From NCBI GenBank assembly GCA_030765645.1, contig JAVCCE010000072.1:1-64000 (forward strand): a stretch of 64,000 nucleotides of DNA. The letters are read 5' to 3'. Below are positions 44,103 through 52,151 of the stretch, in pieces. The notes below the pieces were generated by a model, which saw nothing but the letters and a program-made list of their open reading frames with translations, was not told where the DNA came from and made no database searches. Each line of letters starts with the position of its first letter. The first letter of the stretch is position 1. The stretch comes from Candidatus Hinthialibacter antarcticus (lineage in GTDB: Bacteria > Hinthialibacterota > Hinthialibacteria > Hinthialibacterales > Hinthialibacteraceae). The translations under genes were made by a program, and so were the position numbers.

Positions 44103-45830
44103 GTGGTTAGAGCACTTTTATCGTGGGTATTTCTGTTGCTGCCGTTGGCGGTTTATGCGCTGCCAAGTTTTCAGACAACATTTGAAGAAGACGTTATGGT
44201 TTCGGTTTGCGGCGTCTATTTGATGCTGCGCGCTGCAAACCCGTTTCGGCGCGTCTTGCCGCAATGGCTGGAAACCAGCCTAGCATCCATTTTTCTTATC
44301 ATTCTTTATGAAATCGGCTGGATGGGGCTTTGGCGCGGATATGGGGTTCTTGGATGGAGCGTTTTAGGGTATCCCGCTTGTTTAAGCGCTGCATATTTTT
44401 TACAAATTAAAGAACGGACGGCTGATAAAAAACTCCCTAATTCCATCATTCTGGCATGGCTGTGTCTGGCATGGCTGTTCATTTTATATAGCACGATTGT
44501 GTATTTTGTTCCGTCATTGTATATGCCCAAATCATACTTCCGCGCAGAATTTTATGGGGCTGCTTTGATCGGGATCGTAGTCGCAGGAATCGCATGCGCA
44601 TTGGCAATGCACAAGAATTGGATGCAAAAAAGATGTCAAATGATTCCATTCTTTGCGGCGTTTGCTTTTGTGTGCGCGATGTCATGGTCGGCGAACTATC
44701 AACTCTGGCGCACGTGGTATGACGCGAGCGAATCGGCGCGCGCTTGGGCGCCGTTGCAAAATGAACAAGAACACAATATCCGCCTAGACAAGCAAGCGTC
44801 CTATGCGGCGTTTGTGCAATATTTTCGAGTGATGGACGCCGTTGAAAAAAAAGGGCGCATTCCAAAACGAATGGGGTGGGATGAGCGCATACATTCCCAA
44901 CTGGAAACGCAAGTCCGAAGAACATGCGATTTGCGTTTGTTAAATATAATATTGAACGAGTCTGCGGATTCGGATTTAAAGCGTATTTCTCTCATTTCAC
45001 GAATTTCAGATGATGCGTTTTTTCAGCAGTATAAAAATCAGTCGCCAAACCATGGCGCATCACAAAGATTATTCCTGGATGCGGAATATAACGATTTAGA
45101 CAATCTGATTTATTTTCTCGACCGTTGGGGTGGAGTGTCTCAGTTGATGAATGGCGGCTTCAACAACCTCTGGCGTCCTGATGCTTTTTTTGATGACGCA
45201 GTTGATCTGGAAATTCACAATGGCGTTTTTGTGATTTTGCGCGCCAACCGGACAATTGTTTCTTCTGCGCCCGTCCCTTGGTTGCAGGGCGAGTTATCGC
45301 CGTTTCTGTTTGGCGGAGATGTGGTGGATATCGAATTATTCAAACAGATAGACGGCGCATTGATTGTCTCGTCAAAAGGTGAAATCGCTTCATTCGGTCA
45401 AACGCCCCCCGGTTTTCCCTCTTGGGGCGAACTCTACTTTCAAGAAGACGTTATTGTTGATTTAGAACTCGACGTAGATGAGCGCGGTTATTACCTGCTG
45501 GATGCTTATGGCGCCGTACATGGCAACCATGCGGACGGTCAAACGAATTTGGCGTATCGGTCGCCGCCGATCTCTGATGGACTCGTTCCCTATTGGGCGG
45601 GGCAGCGCATGGCGGTTGATCTCGAAGTGGACGCGCAGGCGCGCGGGCTAAATATCTATACGCGAGAAGGCGAGTTGTTCACCATTGCCCAAAAGCCATT
45701 TCGGGAGACGTACCGGCCTGCGTCTAAAAACGAACATCGCGGCGTTGCATTGCTTGACGGGCTTGAGGGGCGCTTATATTCACTTGAAAGCAATGGGCGG
45801 ATGATTCAATTGCCTGCGGATGTAGAATAG
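44103..45830 (+). CDS. Polytopic membrane protein with C-terminal propeller-like repeats
   Basis: I do not recognise the protein as a whole. About six hydrophobic helices occupy residues 1-200. A soluble linker (200-350) follows, and the C-terminal 220 residues hold four spaced repeats with the pattern hydrophobic-VDLE(h) then a strand and turn: AVDLEIHNGVFVILRANRTI, VVDIELFKQIDGALIVSSKG, IVDLELDVDERGYYLLDAYG and AVDLEVDAQARGLNIYTREG. They recur about every 40-60 residues and suggest a beta-propeller sensor. The start is GTG 44103, with GGAAC upstream. It is divergent from the GT2 gene and ends at a terminator shared with galU. Perhaps it senses or displays something at the surface. Confidence 0.78.
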   Translation: MVRALLSWVFLLLPLAVYALPSFQTTFEEDVMVSVCGVYLMLRAANPFRRVLPQWLETSLASIFLIILYEIGWMGLWRGYGVLGWSVLGYPACLSAAYFLQIKERTADKKLPNSIILAWLCLAWLFILYSTIVYFVPSLYMPKSYFRAEFYGAALIGIVVAGIACALAMHKNWMQKRCQMIPFFAAFAFVCAMSWSANYQLWRTWYDASESARAWAPLQNEQEHNIRLDKQASYAAFVQYFRVMDAVEKKGRIPKRMGWDERIHSQLETQVRRTCDLRLLNIILNESADSDLKRISLISRISDDAFFQQYKNQSPNHGASQRLFLDAEYNDLDNLIYFLDRWGGVSQLMNGGFNNLWRPDAFFDDAVDLEIHNGVFVILRANRTIVSSAPVPWLQGELSPFLFGGDVVDIELFKQIDGALIVSSKGEIASFGQTPPGFPSWGELYFQEDVIVDLELDVDERGYYLLDAYGAVHGNHADGQTNLAYRSPPISDGLVPYWAGQRMAVDLEVDAQARGLNIYTREGELFTIAQKPFRETYRPASKNEHRGVALLDGLEGRLYSLESNGRMIQLPADVE

Positions 45831-45844
45831 GCATCTTAAAACAA

Positions 45845-45877
45845 TAAAAACGAGAGCGAAATGCGCTCCCGTTTTTA
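45845..45877. terminator. Bidirectional terminator between the propeller protein and galU genes
   Basis: AAAAACGAGAGCG and GCGCTCCCGTTTTT form a stem with one mismatch around a short loop, with A-runs on the left and T-runs on the right. This gives a Rho-independent signal in both directions, between the convergent gene ends at 45830 and 45886. Confidence 0.88.
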
Positions 45878-45885
45878 TTTCGTCT

Positions 45886-46854
45886 CTAGTCTTCGGCCCG
45901 GTTGCCCTTGGGTTTTCGTAATTCAATGGGCGCTTCTTCAAAGGCGCCCGTTTCAACCATGCGGGGCAAGTCATTTTGAATGAACTTAATGAAATCCTCG
46001 CGTAGGTCTTCACGCTGCAAAGCGAATTCGATGGTTGTTTTTAAATAGTCCAAGCGGTTGCCGATGTCGTGGCGTTTGCCTTCGAACTGATAGGCGTACA
46101 TCTTTTGGTCTTTGCACATCAGCCTCAGTGCGTCCGTCAATTGAATTTCGCCCAATTTACCCGGCGGCGTTTTTTCGATGTAATCAAAAATATCCGCCGT
46201 CAGAATGTAGCGTCCACCAACGGCGTAATCAGACGGGGCCGATTCCACATCGGGTTTTTCAATTAAATCATCGACCATAATGGTGCGGTCTTCGATGGGC
46301 TTGCCCTTGATAATGCCGTAGTTGACCACTTTTTCGCGCGGGACTTTCTCCACGCCGATCACTGGACAGCGCCATGTGCGATAGAAGTCCATCAGTTGTT
46401 TGGTGCATGGCGTTTTAGAACCAACGATGGTATCGCCCAACAAGACGACGAAGGGTTCTCCCGCGACGTGCTGCTTGGCGTAATAGATGGCGTCGCCTAA
46501 GCCCTTGGCGTCTTTCTGGCGGATGTAGTGGATGTTCGCGAGATTCGACAACTCGGTAATGCTCTGATGGATGTCCCACTTGCCCGAACTTTCCAGGGAA
46601 TTTTCGAGTTCCCAGGAACGGTCGAAATGGTCTTCGATGGCGCGCTTGCCCTTACCCGTAATAATCAAAACATCTGTGATGCCCGATTCAACCACTTCTT
46701 CAATAACAAACTGGATCGTCGGTTTATCAATGATCGGCAGCATTTCTTTGGGTTGAACTTTAGTGGCAGGCAAAAAGCGCGTACCCAACCCTGCGGCGGG
46801 AATCACGGCCTTACGGACTTCGCCAATACCAACTGCGTTGGCTGGATTCTTCAT
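45886..46854 (-). CDS. galU: UTP-glucose-1-phosphate uridylyltransferase
   Basis: Makes UDP-glucose from UTP and glucose 1-phosphate, the precursor for surface polysaccharides, LPS core sugars and glycogen-like compounds. Motifs: AVIPAAGLGTRFLPATKVQP and KEMLPIIDKPTIQFVIEEVV at the N-terminus, VLLGDTIV, and VGGRYILTADIFDYIE with GEIQLTDALRLM later. The start at 46854 (MKNPAN) has GGAG 6 bases upstream; the in-frame ATG at 46866 carries that site inside itself and is less likely. 322 aa. It fits with the nearby glycosyltransferases as a donor supplier. A terminator lies just downstream. Confidence 0.95.
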   Translation of the reverse strand: MKNPANAVGIGEVRKAVIPAAGLGTRFLPATKVQPKEMLPIIDKPTIQFVIEEVVESGITDVLIITGKGKRAIEDHFDRSWELENSLESSGKWDIHQSITELSNLANIHYIRQKDAKGLGDAIYYAKQHVAGEPFVVLLGDTIVGSKTPCTKQLMDFYRTWRCPVIGVEKVPREKVVNYGIIKGKPIEDRTIMVDDLIEKPDVESAPSDYAVGGRYILTADIFDYIEKTPPGKLGEIQLTDALRLMCKDQKMYAYQFEGKRHDIGNRLDYLKTTIEFALQREDLREDFIKFIQNDLPRMVETGAFEEAPIELRKPKGNRAED

Positions 46855-46894
46855 ACTGGACTCCATTCAGCGTTGTGAAGCGTTCAAGCAATAA

Positions 46895-47659
46895 TCAGCC
46901 CGGGCGTTTGACGGCCGCTCGGCTGTTGCGAAAATCGGCGCCGCGCACTTCAATCACCCGGCACATGGAAATAATACGGGAGGATAAAGCGGGGTCAACG
47001 CGCATTTTGAGATTATCGTATTCTAAATTTGAGGTGATGATGAGCGTTTTGCAATCTTGGTAGCGGCGGTTGATGAGCGCATACAAACGGTCGGCGACCC
47101 ACGATGAGGTTTTTTGAACGCCAAAGTCGTCCAAGACCAAAATTTGCCGTTGCAAGCGTTCTTCGATTTGCCCTTTGGGCGCTGTGTTGTTTTGAGGGTC
47201 ATAGGTTGCGCGGATGGCGTCAAGCAAATCAACAATGTTATAAAAAACGCCGCTATGCCCTTTTTCAACTAACGCTTTCAAAATTCCAATGGCAATGTGA
47301 GTTTTGCCAACGCCGGTGGGGCCGTAGATATATAGCCCTTGAGCGTTTTCGCGTGAATAATTTTCGACATACTTTTTTGCGTCGCTCAGGCAGGCGCGTA
47401 GTTTGGTGTTGGAATGCGAAAAGGTTTCCAGTGATTCATTCAAAAAGCGTTTTGGGACGCGGGAGTCTTCGAGCGTATTGAGAATGACATCCTTTTTGAC
47501 GCACTCACACGGGCGCGCGCCTTTTTCATCAATAATGTGCCCGTAGCCGTCGCATAAGGGACAGCGTTGGTCCGGGTCCGCGTCAGGCAGATTGTCCATA
47601 GACGGGAGTTGCCCCAGTATTTTTTTGACGTTGCCGCCAATCATAGAAAATGATTTCAT
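46895..47659 (-). CDS. DnaC/DnaI-type helicase-loader ATPase
   Basis: A 254-aa AAA+ ATPase of the DnaC/IstB/DnaI kind, which loads the replicative helicase or otherwise handles DNA. The N-terminal part has a zinc-binding-type cluster (RCPLCDGYGH...CECVKK, near residues 30-55). The ATPase domain has Walker A YGPTGVGKTHIA near 111, Walker B ILVLDDFGVQK and sensor-I ITSNLEYD, followed by a C-terminal Arg-finger-like segment (DPALSSRIISMC). The ATG 47659 has AGGAG 9 bases upstream. Its upstream neighbour by 24 bp is the DnaD-like gene. There is no transposase, so it is not an IstB of an insertion sequence. Role in initiation is inferred from the family. Confidence 0.85.
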   Translation of the reverse strand: MKSFSMIGGNVKKILGQLPSMDNLPDADPDQRCPLCDGYGHIIDEKGARPCECVKKDVILNTLEDSRVPKRFLNESLETFSHSNTKLRACLSDAKKYVENYSRENAQGLYIYGPTGVGKTHIAIGILKALVEKGHSGVFYNIVDLLDAIRATYDPQNNTAPKGQIEERLQRQILVLDDFGVQKTSSWVADRLYALINRRYQDCKTLIITSNLEYDNLKMRVDPALSSRIISMCRVIEVRGADFRNSRAAVKRPG

Positions 47660-47683
47660 CGCTCTCAACTCCTGATCGGCTGG

Positions 47684-48286
47684 TTAGGCCTCAATCGAAG
47701 CGCTCAATTTTGATTTGATCCAGCTGAAGTGCTTGGCGTTGCGTCGGTGCGCTTCTGAAAATACATCATAGATTACTGCCATATCATAGCAATTGGAAAT
47801 TTCTTCAAGGTCTTCGACAATACGCGGCGTGAATCGGGGGCCAAAAACCATTTGGTATAAAAACACGACGCGTTGCGCTTTGTCGAGTTGGTCGATCGGT
47901 TCCGCATAGCGCAAGGCAAAGCGCCCGCCGTGCGGCCCGGCAGTCTGTGCGCGAAGCGCGTCCAGCCCATACGGCAACGGCAGCGGCGAGAGTATGCGCA
48001 CCTGTTGGACGGTAGCCTCCGCCTCATGGCGGGCGATATAGTCCGCCTTTTCAAGACGGATGAGCGCGTCTCGAATTTCGTCCTGTGTTAGTCCCGTTTG
48101 TTGAGAAAGCGAGGGGAGGTCGCATTCAAACCAATCCGGCGTCAGGTTCGCGTCGCATTCCATTGCGATTAATTTACGAAACAGCGTCCAGCACTCAAGC
48201 CCCAATTGATTGCGCATCACTTTTGGGAGACCGCTCGATTCGATCCAGCGCGGAATGCGCGTCCAGAGTGGATCATTCATCGGCAT
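47684..48286 (-). CDS. DnaD-like winged-helix protein (tentative primosome component)
   Basis: Not firmly recognised. The N-terminal 80-110 residues look like a winged helix (LPSLSQQTGLTQDEIRDALI, RLEKADYIARHE), similar in plan to DnaD/DnaB primosome proteins. The C-terminal part ends with YDVFSEAHRRNAKHFSWIKS, reminiscent of the last helices of a DnaD domain. It lies directly before the helicase-loader-type ATPase, the arrangement expected for an initiation pair. The start is uncertain: ATGs at 48286 and 48280 are both possible, overlapping the cysE stop by 14 or 8 bp. The identity is weak by sequence but supported by context. Confidence 0.6.
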   Translation of the reverse strand: MPMNDPLWTRIPRWIESSGLPKVMRNQLGLECWTLFRKLIAMECDANLTPDWFECDLPSLSQQTGLTQDEIRDALIRLEKADYIARHEAEATVQQVRILSPLPLPYGLDALRAQTAGPHGGRFALRYAEPIDQLDKAQRVVFLYQMVFGPRFTPRIVEDLEEISNCYDMAVIYDVFSEAHRRNAKHFSWIKSKLSASIEA

Positions 48287-48995
48287 TGTCAGAGGCGGAG
48301 TGAGTAGGAACAATTTCAGGCAACGTTTTGTGATGGTTTTCTATTTCGTGTTGTACCTTCTCGATTTCCTTGGTTAATTGTTCCAGGCGTTCCATGATTG
48401 GATCGGGGAGATGCGTATGGTCTAAATCCACGCCGCGTTTGCCGGTCGCTGAGACGACGCGTTGTCCATCGCGAATGACGATGCGCCCCGGGACGCCGAC
48501 CACTGTGCAGTTTGGCGGAACGTCTTTTAAGACCACCGCTTGCGCACCGATTTTTACGTTTTCACCGAGATGAATGTTGCCTAGAACTTTTGCGCCCGCG
48601 CTGACCATGACGTTCTGGTCAAGGGTCGGGTGGCGCTTGCCGGTTTCTTTGCCTGTCCCGCCCAAGGTGACGCCCTGGAACAAAACGCAGCCTTCGCCAA
48701 TTTCAGCCGTTTCGCCAATGACGACGCCCATGCCGTGATCGATGAAAACGCCGTGGGCGATTTTCGCGCCGGGGTGGATTTCAATACCAGTGAAAAAGCG
48801 GTTCACTTGAGAAATCACTCTTGGAAGAAACGGCAAGTGGATATTTGTATGAAGAACATGCGCAATGCGATGCAACAGCAGCGCATGAAAACCCGCGTAG
48901 GTAAATAAGACTTCCATTCCGCCCCAAAACCCTCTGGCGGCGGGATCATTGTCCATGCAAGCCTTAAAGTCTGAATGAATTGCCCGGAAGATCAT
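48273..48995 (-). CDS. cysE: Serine O-acetyltransferase CysE
   Basis: Acetylates serine with acetyl-CoA to give O-acetylserine for cysteine synthesis. The left-handed beta-helix (hexapeptide) motifs are clear: IEIHPGAKIAHGVFIDHGMG, VVIGETAEIGEGCVLFQGVT, LGGTGKETGKRHPTLDQNVM and AKVLGNIHLGENVKIGAQAVV, ending in a typical GVPGRIV. The ATG at 48995 follows GAGGAG; the frame is open further upstream to 49046 but unlikely. 240 aa, with a helical C-terminal extension (about 205-240) that may replace the usual CysK-binding tail. The next gene starts before cysE ends, so the downstream pair is co-translated. Confidence 0.95.
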   Translation of the reverse strand: MIFRAIHSDFKACMDNDPAARGFWGGMEVLFTYAGFHALLLHRIAHVLHTNIHLPFLPRVISQVNRFFTGIEIHPGAKIAHGVFIDHGMGVVIGETAEIGEGCVLFQGVTLGGTGKETGKRHPTLDQNVMVSAGAKVLGNIHLGENVKIGAQAVVLKDVPPNCTVVGVPGRIVIRDGQRVVSATGKRGVDLDHTHLPDPIMERLEQLTKEIEKVQHEIENHHKTLPEIVPTHSASDNADE

Positions 48996-49124
48996 GCAAA
49001 AGGCTCCTCGCAAATTAGAAAACCGATTATGCTGTTGTTGGCGCAAACAAAACGAGGCGCCATAATTTTCTCGATCAAATCATTTTAACATGAAGCGGGC
49101 GTACGTCCAACTCGGCTCTAATCA

Positions 49125-50252
49125 ATGAACCAAATCATTTCTCAAAATAAACCCAATTGTCCGTCTGTGTGGGATTTTACCCGCCGGGACTTACAAGAGT
49201 ACCTGGTTGCCAAAGGCCATAAGCGATTTCACGCCGACCAGATCATGCGTTGGTTGTATGAACGCGGCGCCGCGACTTTTGAGGATATGACCGATTTATC
49301 AAAAGAGATGCGCGTCAACTTGTCGCGGCAACTTGATATGCAGACGCCCCGCATCGTGGCGCAACAGAACGACTCGGCGGATGAAACCACCAAACTGCTG
49401 CTCGAATTTCCCGACGGCGAACGGGTGGAGACTGTCCGTATGCCGCGTTTTGCGGAACGGGCGAAGACCGATGAAACAACAGGGAAAGTTCGCGAGCAAG
49501 ACAAGCAAAAAATTGAAGGGTACACCGCCTGTTTGTCCACGCAGGCCGGGTGCCAATTCGCCTGTAAATTTTGTGCATCGGGGCAAAGCGGCCTCAAGCG
49601 CAACCTGACGCCGGGTGAAATCGTTTCACAAGTGATGGGGTTCGTCTGTGAGGGATATGACGTTTCGCGCATCGTTTTTATGGGATCAGGCGAGCCTCTG
49701 CATAATTTTGACAACCTCAGCAAGGCCATTGATATCCTCACCTGTGAACAAGGGCTGAACCTTTCTCCGCGCCGGATTACCGTTTCTACCGTCGGGCTTG
49801 TGCCTGAGATTTACCGGATGGCCCAAGAAGAATGGAAGGTTAAACTGGCGGTGTCATTACATGCGACCCGCGACGCCGACCGCGAGCAATTGATTCCATT
49901 GGCGAGGAGTTACTCGCTGAGTCAACTCAAGGATGCGTTAGTACATTATCAACGGGTGCAAAAAAGGCGATTGACGTTTGAATATTTGATGATTTCAGGG
50001 CTGAATGACGCCGCAGCAGACGCCGTTCGACTCAAGGGAATCTGTGAAGATTTGCTTTCACATGTCAATCTGATTCCGTTTAATGCGGTTCCCCGCTCTC
50101 CCTTTAAATCATCGAATGCGAAGACAGTCGAAAATTTCCGTCGGCAATTACGCAAGAGCGGCATTGACGCTACGGTGCGATACAGCCGGGGCCGCAACAT
50201 CGACGCCGCCTGCGGACAACTCAGGCAGCGCTATGAAAAGACAGAAAACTAA
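49125..50252 (+). CDS. rlmN: 23S rRNA (adenine2503-C2)-methyltransferase RlmN
   Basis: Radical SAM enzyme that methylates A2503 of 23S rRNA, and in many bacteria also A37 of some tRNAs. The [4Fe-4S] cysteines are in GCQFACKFCASG (Cys143, Cys147, Cys150), and the methyl-carrying Cys363 is in NIDAACGQL near the end. Other landmarks are FHADQIMRWLYERGA, VFMGSGEPLHNFDNL, LSPRRITVSTVGL, LAVSLHATRD and VNLIPFNAVP. 375 aa, standard size. Transcribed divergently from cysE and followed closely by the convergent pseudopilin gene. Ordinary in every respect. Confidence 0.97.
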   Translation: MNQIISQNKPNCPSVWDFTRRDLQEYLVAKGHKRFHADQIMRWLYERGAATFEDMTDLSKEMRVNLSRQLDMQTPRIVAQQNDSADETTKLLLEFPDGERVETVRMPRFAERAKTDETTGKVREQDKQKIEGYTACLSTQAGCQFACKFCASGQSGLKRNLTPGEIVSQVMGFVCEGYDVSRIVFMGSGEPLHNFDNLSKAIDILTCEQGLNLSPRRITVSTVGLVPEIYRMAQEEWKVKLAVSLHATRDADREQLIPLARSYSLSQLKDALVHYQRVQKRRLTFEYLMISGLNDAAADAVRLKGICEDLLSHVNLIPFNAVPRSPFKSSNAKTVENFRRQLRKSGIDATVRYSRGRNIDAACGQLRQRYEKTEN

Positions 50253-50261
50253 GCGGCCCGT

Positions 50262-50831
50262 TTATGTTCCAAATACATAATGATCGCCGCTGCTAATAAC
50301 GCCGTTGCTTTGATCGTATAGGTGTAACGGCATTCCCTCCGCTGCTTCATAATCTGTATCCGGCATTGCGCCATGTAAGACGAATCCGCCCTTTTTATTA
50401 TTCTGTGATGGAATCCAGCGAAATGTATTGCCATTCAATCGGGCTGCATTTGCATATTCGGGATCCCATAAGGGATACGCGCTGTCTTCCATTTGAAATA
50501 CGCCTTCGCCTGATGGGTCTATCCCGTCCCGAAATGGATCAAGTGGAACGGAACTCATATACGCGACGGGAGAGGTCAAGCGGGCGAGCCGCGCAAAGCG
50601 AAGGCTGCCGTCTGTATTGGGAGTCGGCGGATACATATTATTGTCGAGCCGATAGGTTTCTAACGCGAGCGAGAGGCTGCGCATATCGCTTTGGCTGCGC
50701 GCGGCTTTGGCGCGTACTTGCGCGTTGATGAAATTGGGGACGGCAATGGCTGCGAGAATTCCGATGATGGCGACAACGATCAATAATTCAATCAGCGTAA
50801 AACCTGTTTGAGTGGCTCTGCCTTTTATCAT
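50262..50831 (-). CDS. Type II secretion/type IV pilin-like pseudopilin
   Basis: Exported prepilin-like protein. The prepilin-peptidase site is TQTGFTLIELLIVVAIIGI, cut after the Gly, followed by the usual hydrophobic N-terminal helix, and then the conserved pattern ARSQSDMRSLSLALETYRLD with DNNMYPP, as in GspG-like pseudopilins. The rest of the mature protein (about 80-189) is a C-terminal globular part seen in environmental bacteria. The ATG 50831 has GAGAGG upstream; longer frames to 50846 and 50876 are open but weaker. It is a solitary gene with no pilus machinery nearby, which is common for these minor pseudopilins. Role unknown beyond assembling into a secretion or pilus fibre. Confidence 0.9.
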   Translation of the reverse strand: MIKGRATQTGFTLIELLIVVAIIGILAAIAVPNFINAQVRAKAARSQSDMRSLSLALETYRLDNNMYPPTPNTDGSLRFARLARLTSPVAYMSSVPLDPFRDGIDPSGEGVFQMEDSAYPLWDPEYANAARLNGNTFRWIPSQNNKKGGFVLHGAMPDTDYEAAEGMPLHLYDQSNGVISSGDHYVFGT

Positions 50832-50871
50832 TTGAAACCTCTCCATCCCAATGGTGAAAATTGATTCATAA

Positions 50872-50902
50872 AACAAAAAACGGCGCTTATAAAGCCGCCG
50901 TT
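50872..50902 (-). terminator. Rho-independent terminator of mltG
   Basis: AACGGC plus GCTT pairs with AAGC plus GCCGTT around a 3-base loop, with one bulged base. On the minus strand the stem is followed by TTTTTTG, placing the stop of mltG transcription before the pseudopilin gene. Confidence 0.85.
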
Positions 50903-50933
50903 ATCAGGTCAAAAGAAACGAGAAATGTTTCGT

Positions 50934-51992
50934 CTATTGCCCGTTTTTGTATTCGCGCTTCCATTTCAGAAATTCGTTGTAATCCGCAGTGAATTTGGTT
51001 TCGCCGCTATTCATCGCGATGAAGTATAAGGCGTCGATATCAGTAGGCTCCATTGCGGCTCGTAGCGATGCTTCGCCGGGATTACAGATTGCCGCTGGCG
51101 GCAGCCCTTTGCGCTGGTAGGTGTTATAGGGCGAATCAAATTCTAAGTCAGTCAGTGTTAATGCGCGAGACCAGTCCTGGATGGAGTAGTGAACTGTGCT
51201 GTCCGATTGTAGCGGCATCCCTTTTCTGAGACGGTTGACAAAAACGGCTGCGATCTTAGCGCGGTCTTCATCGTTCTTGGCTTCTTTTTCAATGATAGAG
51301 GCCAAAATTATGACAGAATGCGAAGAATCGTTTGCGACCAAACTTGCTTCTTTCCACCAATACGATTTTTCCTGGTCATTTTGCGCTGCTGTAAAGAGAG
51401 GGTTAAACACTTTTTCAAATTTTCTTACCATGCGCTCGACGACTTTAATTGGCGGCGTATTGCGAATCAGAAAATAGGTATCAGGAAAAAATACGCCTTC
51501 ATTGGCTGCGTTGGTTCCATCCGGCGCCGCAACAACAATCGCAAATGTTTGAGAGGTGTTGCTTTCTGCAATAAACGCTTCCGCCGTACAAATTTCCATC
51601 TCTTCGCAACGCTGAGCGATTTGGAGCTGAGTAAAGCCTTCGGGAATCACCAACGAGCGGCGATAGTTCCAACCGGTTGCGAGTAGATCAAGCGCTTGGT
51701 ATGGCGTCTGGTCGCCGGTGAATTCATACTCGCCTGCTTTGAGCGAGTCGCCGATGCCGCGTAAGTCGGCAATGACTAAAAACACGGTGACGTTATCAAT
51801 GATGCCTTTTTCTTCAAGCAGCGTTCCGATTTGGCGGGCGCTCCACCCTTCTGGAATATCAATCAGGTGGCGGTCGCTTGCTGTTCCCCAAGGCGTATTC
51901 CATACCGAATATTCTTGATAAATCATAATGCCCGCCGCAGCAACGGCGATCAGTACGACGATGAGTAGTCCCCAAATCACTTTTTTCTTCAT
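50934..51992 (-). CDS. mltG: Endolytic peptidoglycan transglycosylase MltG
   Basis: Membrane-anchored lytic transglycosylase that cuts new glycan strands and ends their elongation. A short cytoplasmic Lys-rich start (MKKKVIWGLL) leads one membrane helix, then a LysM-like region (about 40-95) and the YceG catalytic domain. Motifs: ASIIEKEAKND with the catalytic Glu, MPLQSDSTVHYSI, and DSPYNTYQRKGLPPAAICNP, then ALYFIAMNSGETKFTADY. The start is ATG 51992 (the upstream in-frame ATG at 52013 adds residues before the anchor). 352 aa. Separated from the pseudopilin gene by its own terminator. Confidence 0.96.
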   Translation of the reverse strand: MKKKVIWGLLIVVLIAVAAAGIMIYQEYSVWNTPWGTASDRHLIDIPEGWSARQIGTLLEEKGIIDNVTVFLVIADLRGIGDSLKAGEYEFTGDQTPYQALDLLATGWNYRRSLVIPEGFTQLQIAQRCEEMEICTAEAFIAESNTSQTFAIVVAAPDGTNAANEGVFFPDTYFLIRNTPPIKVVERMVRKFEKVFNPLFTAAQNDQEKSYWWKEASLVANDSSHSVIILASIIEKEAKNDEDRAKIAAVFVNRLRKGMPLQSDSTVHYSIQDWSRALTLTDLEFDSPYNTYQRKGLPPAAICNPGEASLRAAMEPTDIDALYFIAMNSGETKFTADYNEFLKWKREYKNGQ

Positions 51993-52151
51993 CGTACAAC
52001 AACTCCAGGCCATTTATTTTGTGCGATTTTCTTACCGAATGGCATTCTAGACGATTGAAAGCCAACGGCGAAGATAATCATGCGCAATTTCCGTGGATTC
52101 TCAACCAGTGTACCGATATGATGTACTCAATCCAAATGAGGAAAGATGTAG

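Noticed and set aside
46895-47659. IstB transposition helper of an IS21-type element
   Set aside because: No istA transposase or terminal inverted repeats are adjacent; the protein has an N-terminal zinc cluster and sits in an operon with cysE, so a helicase loader fits better.
49229-49741. 170-aa minus-strand frame inside rlmN
   Set aside because: Antisense shadow of a highly conserved gene.
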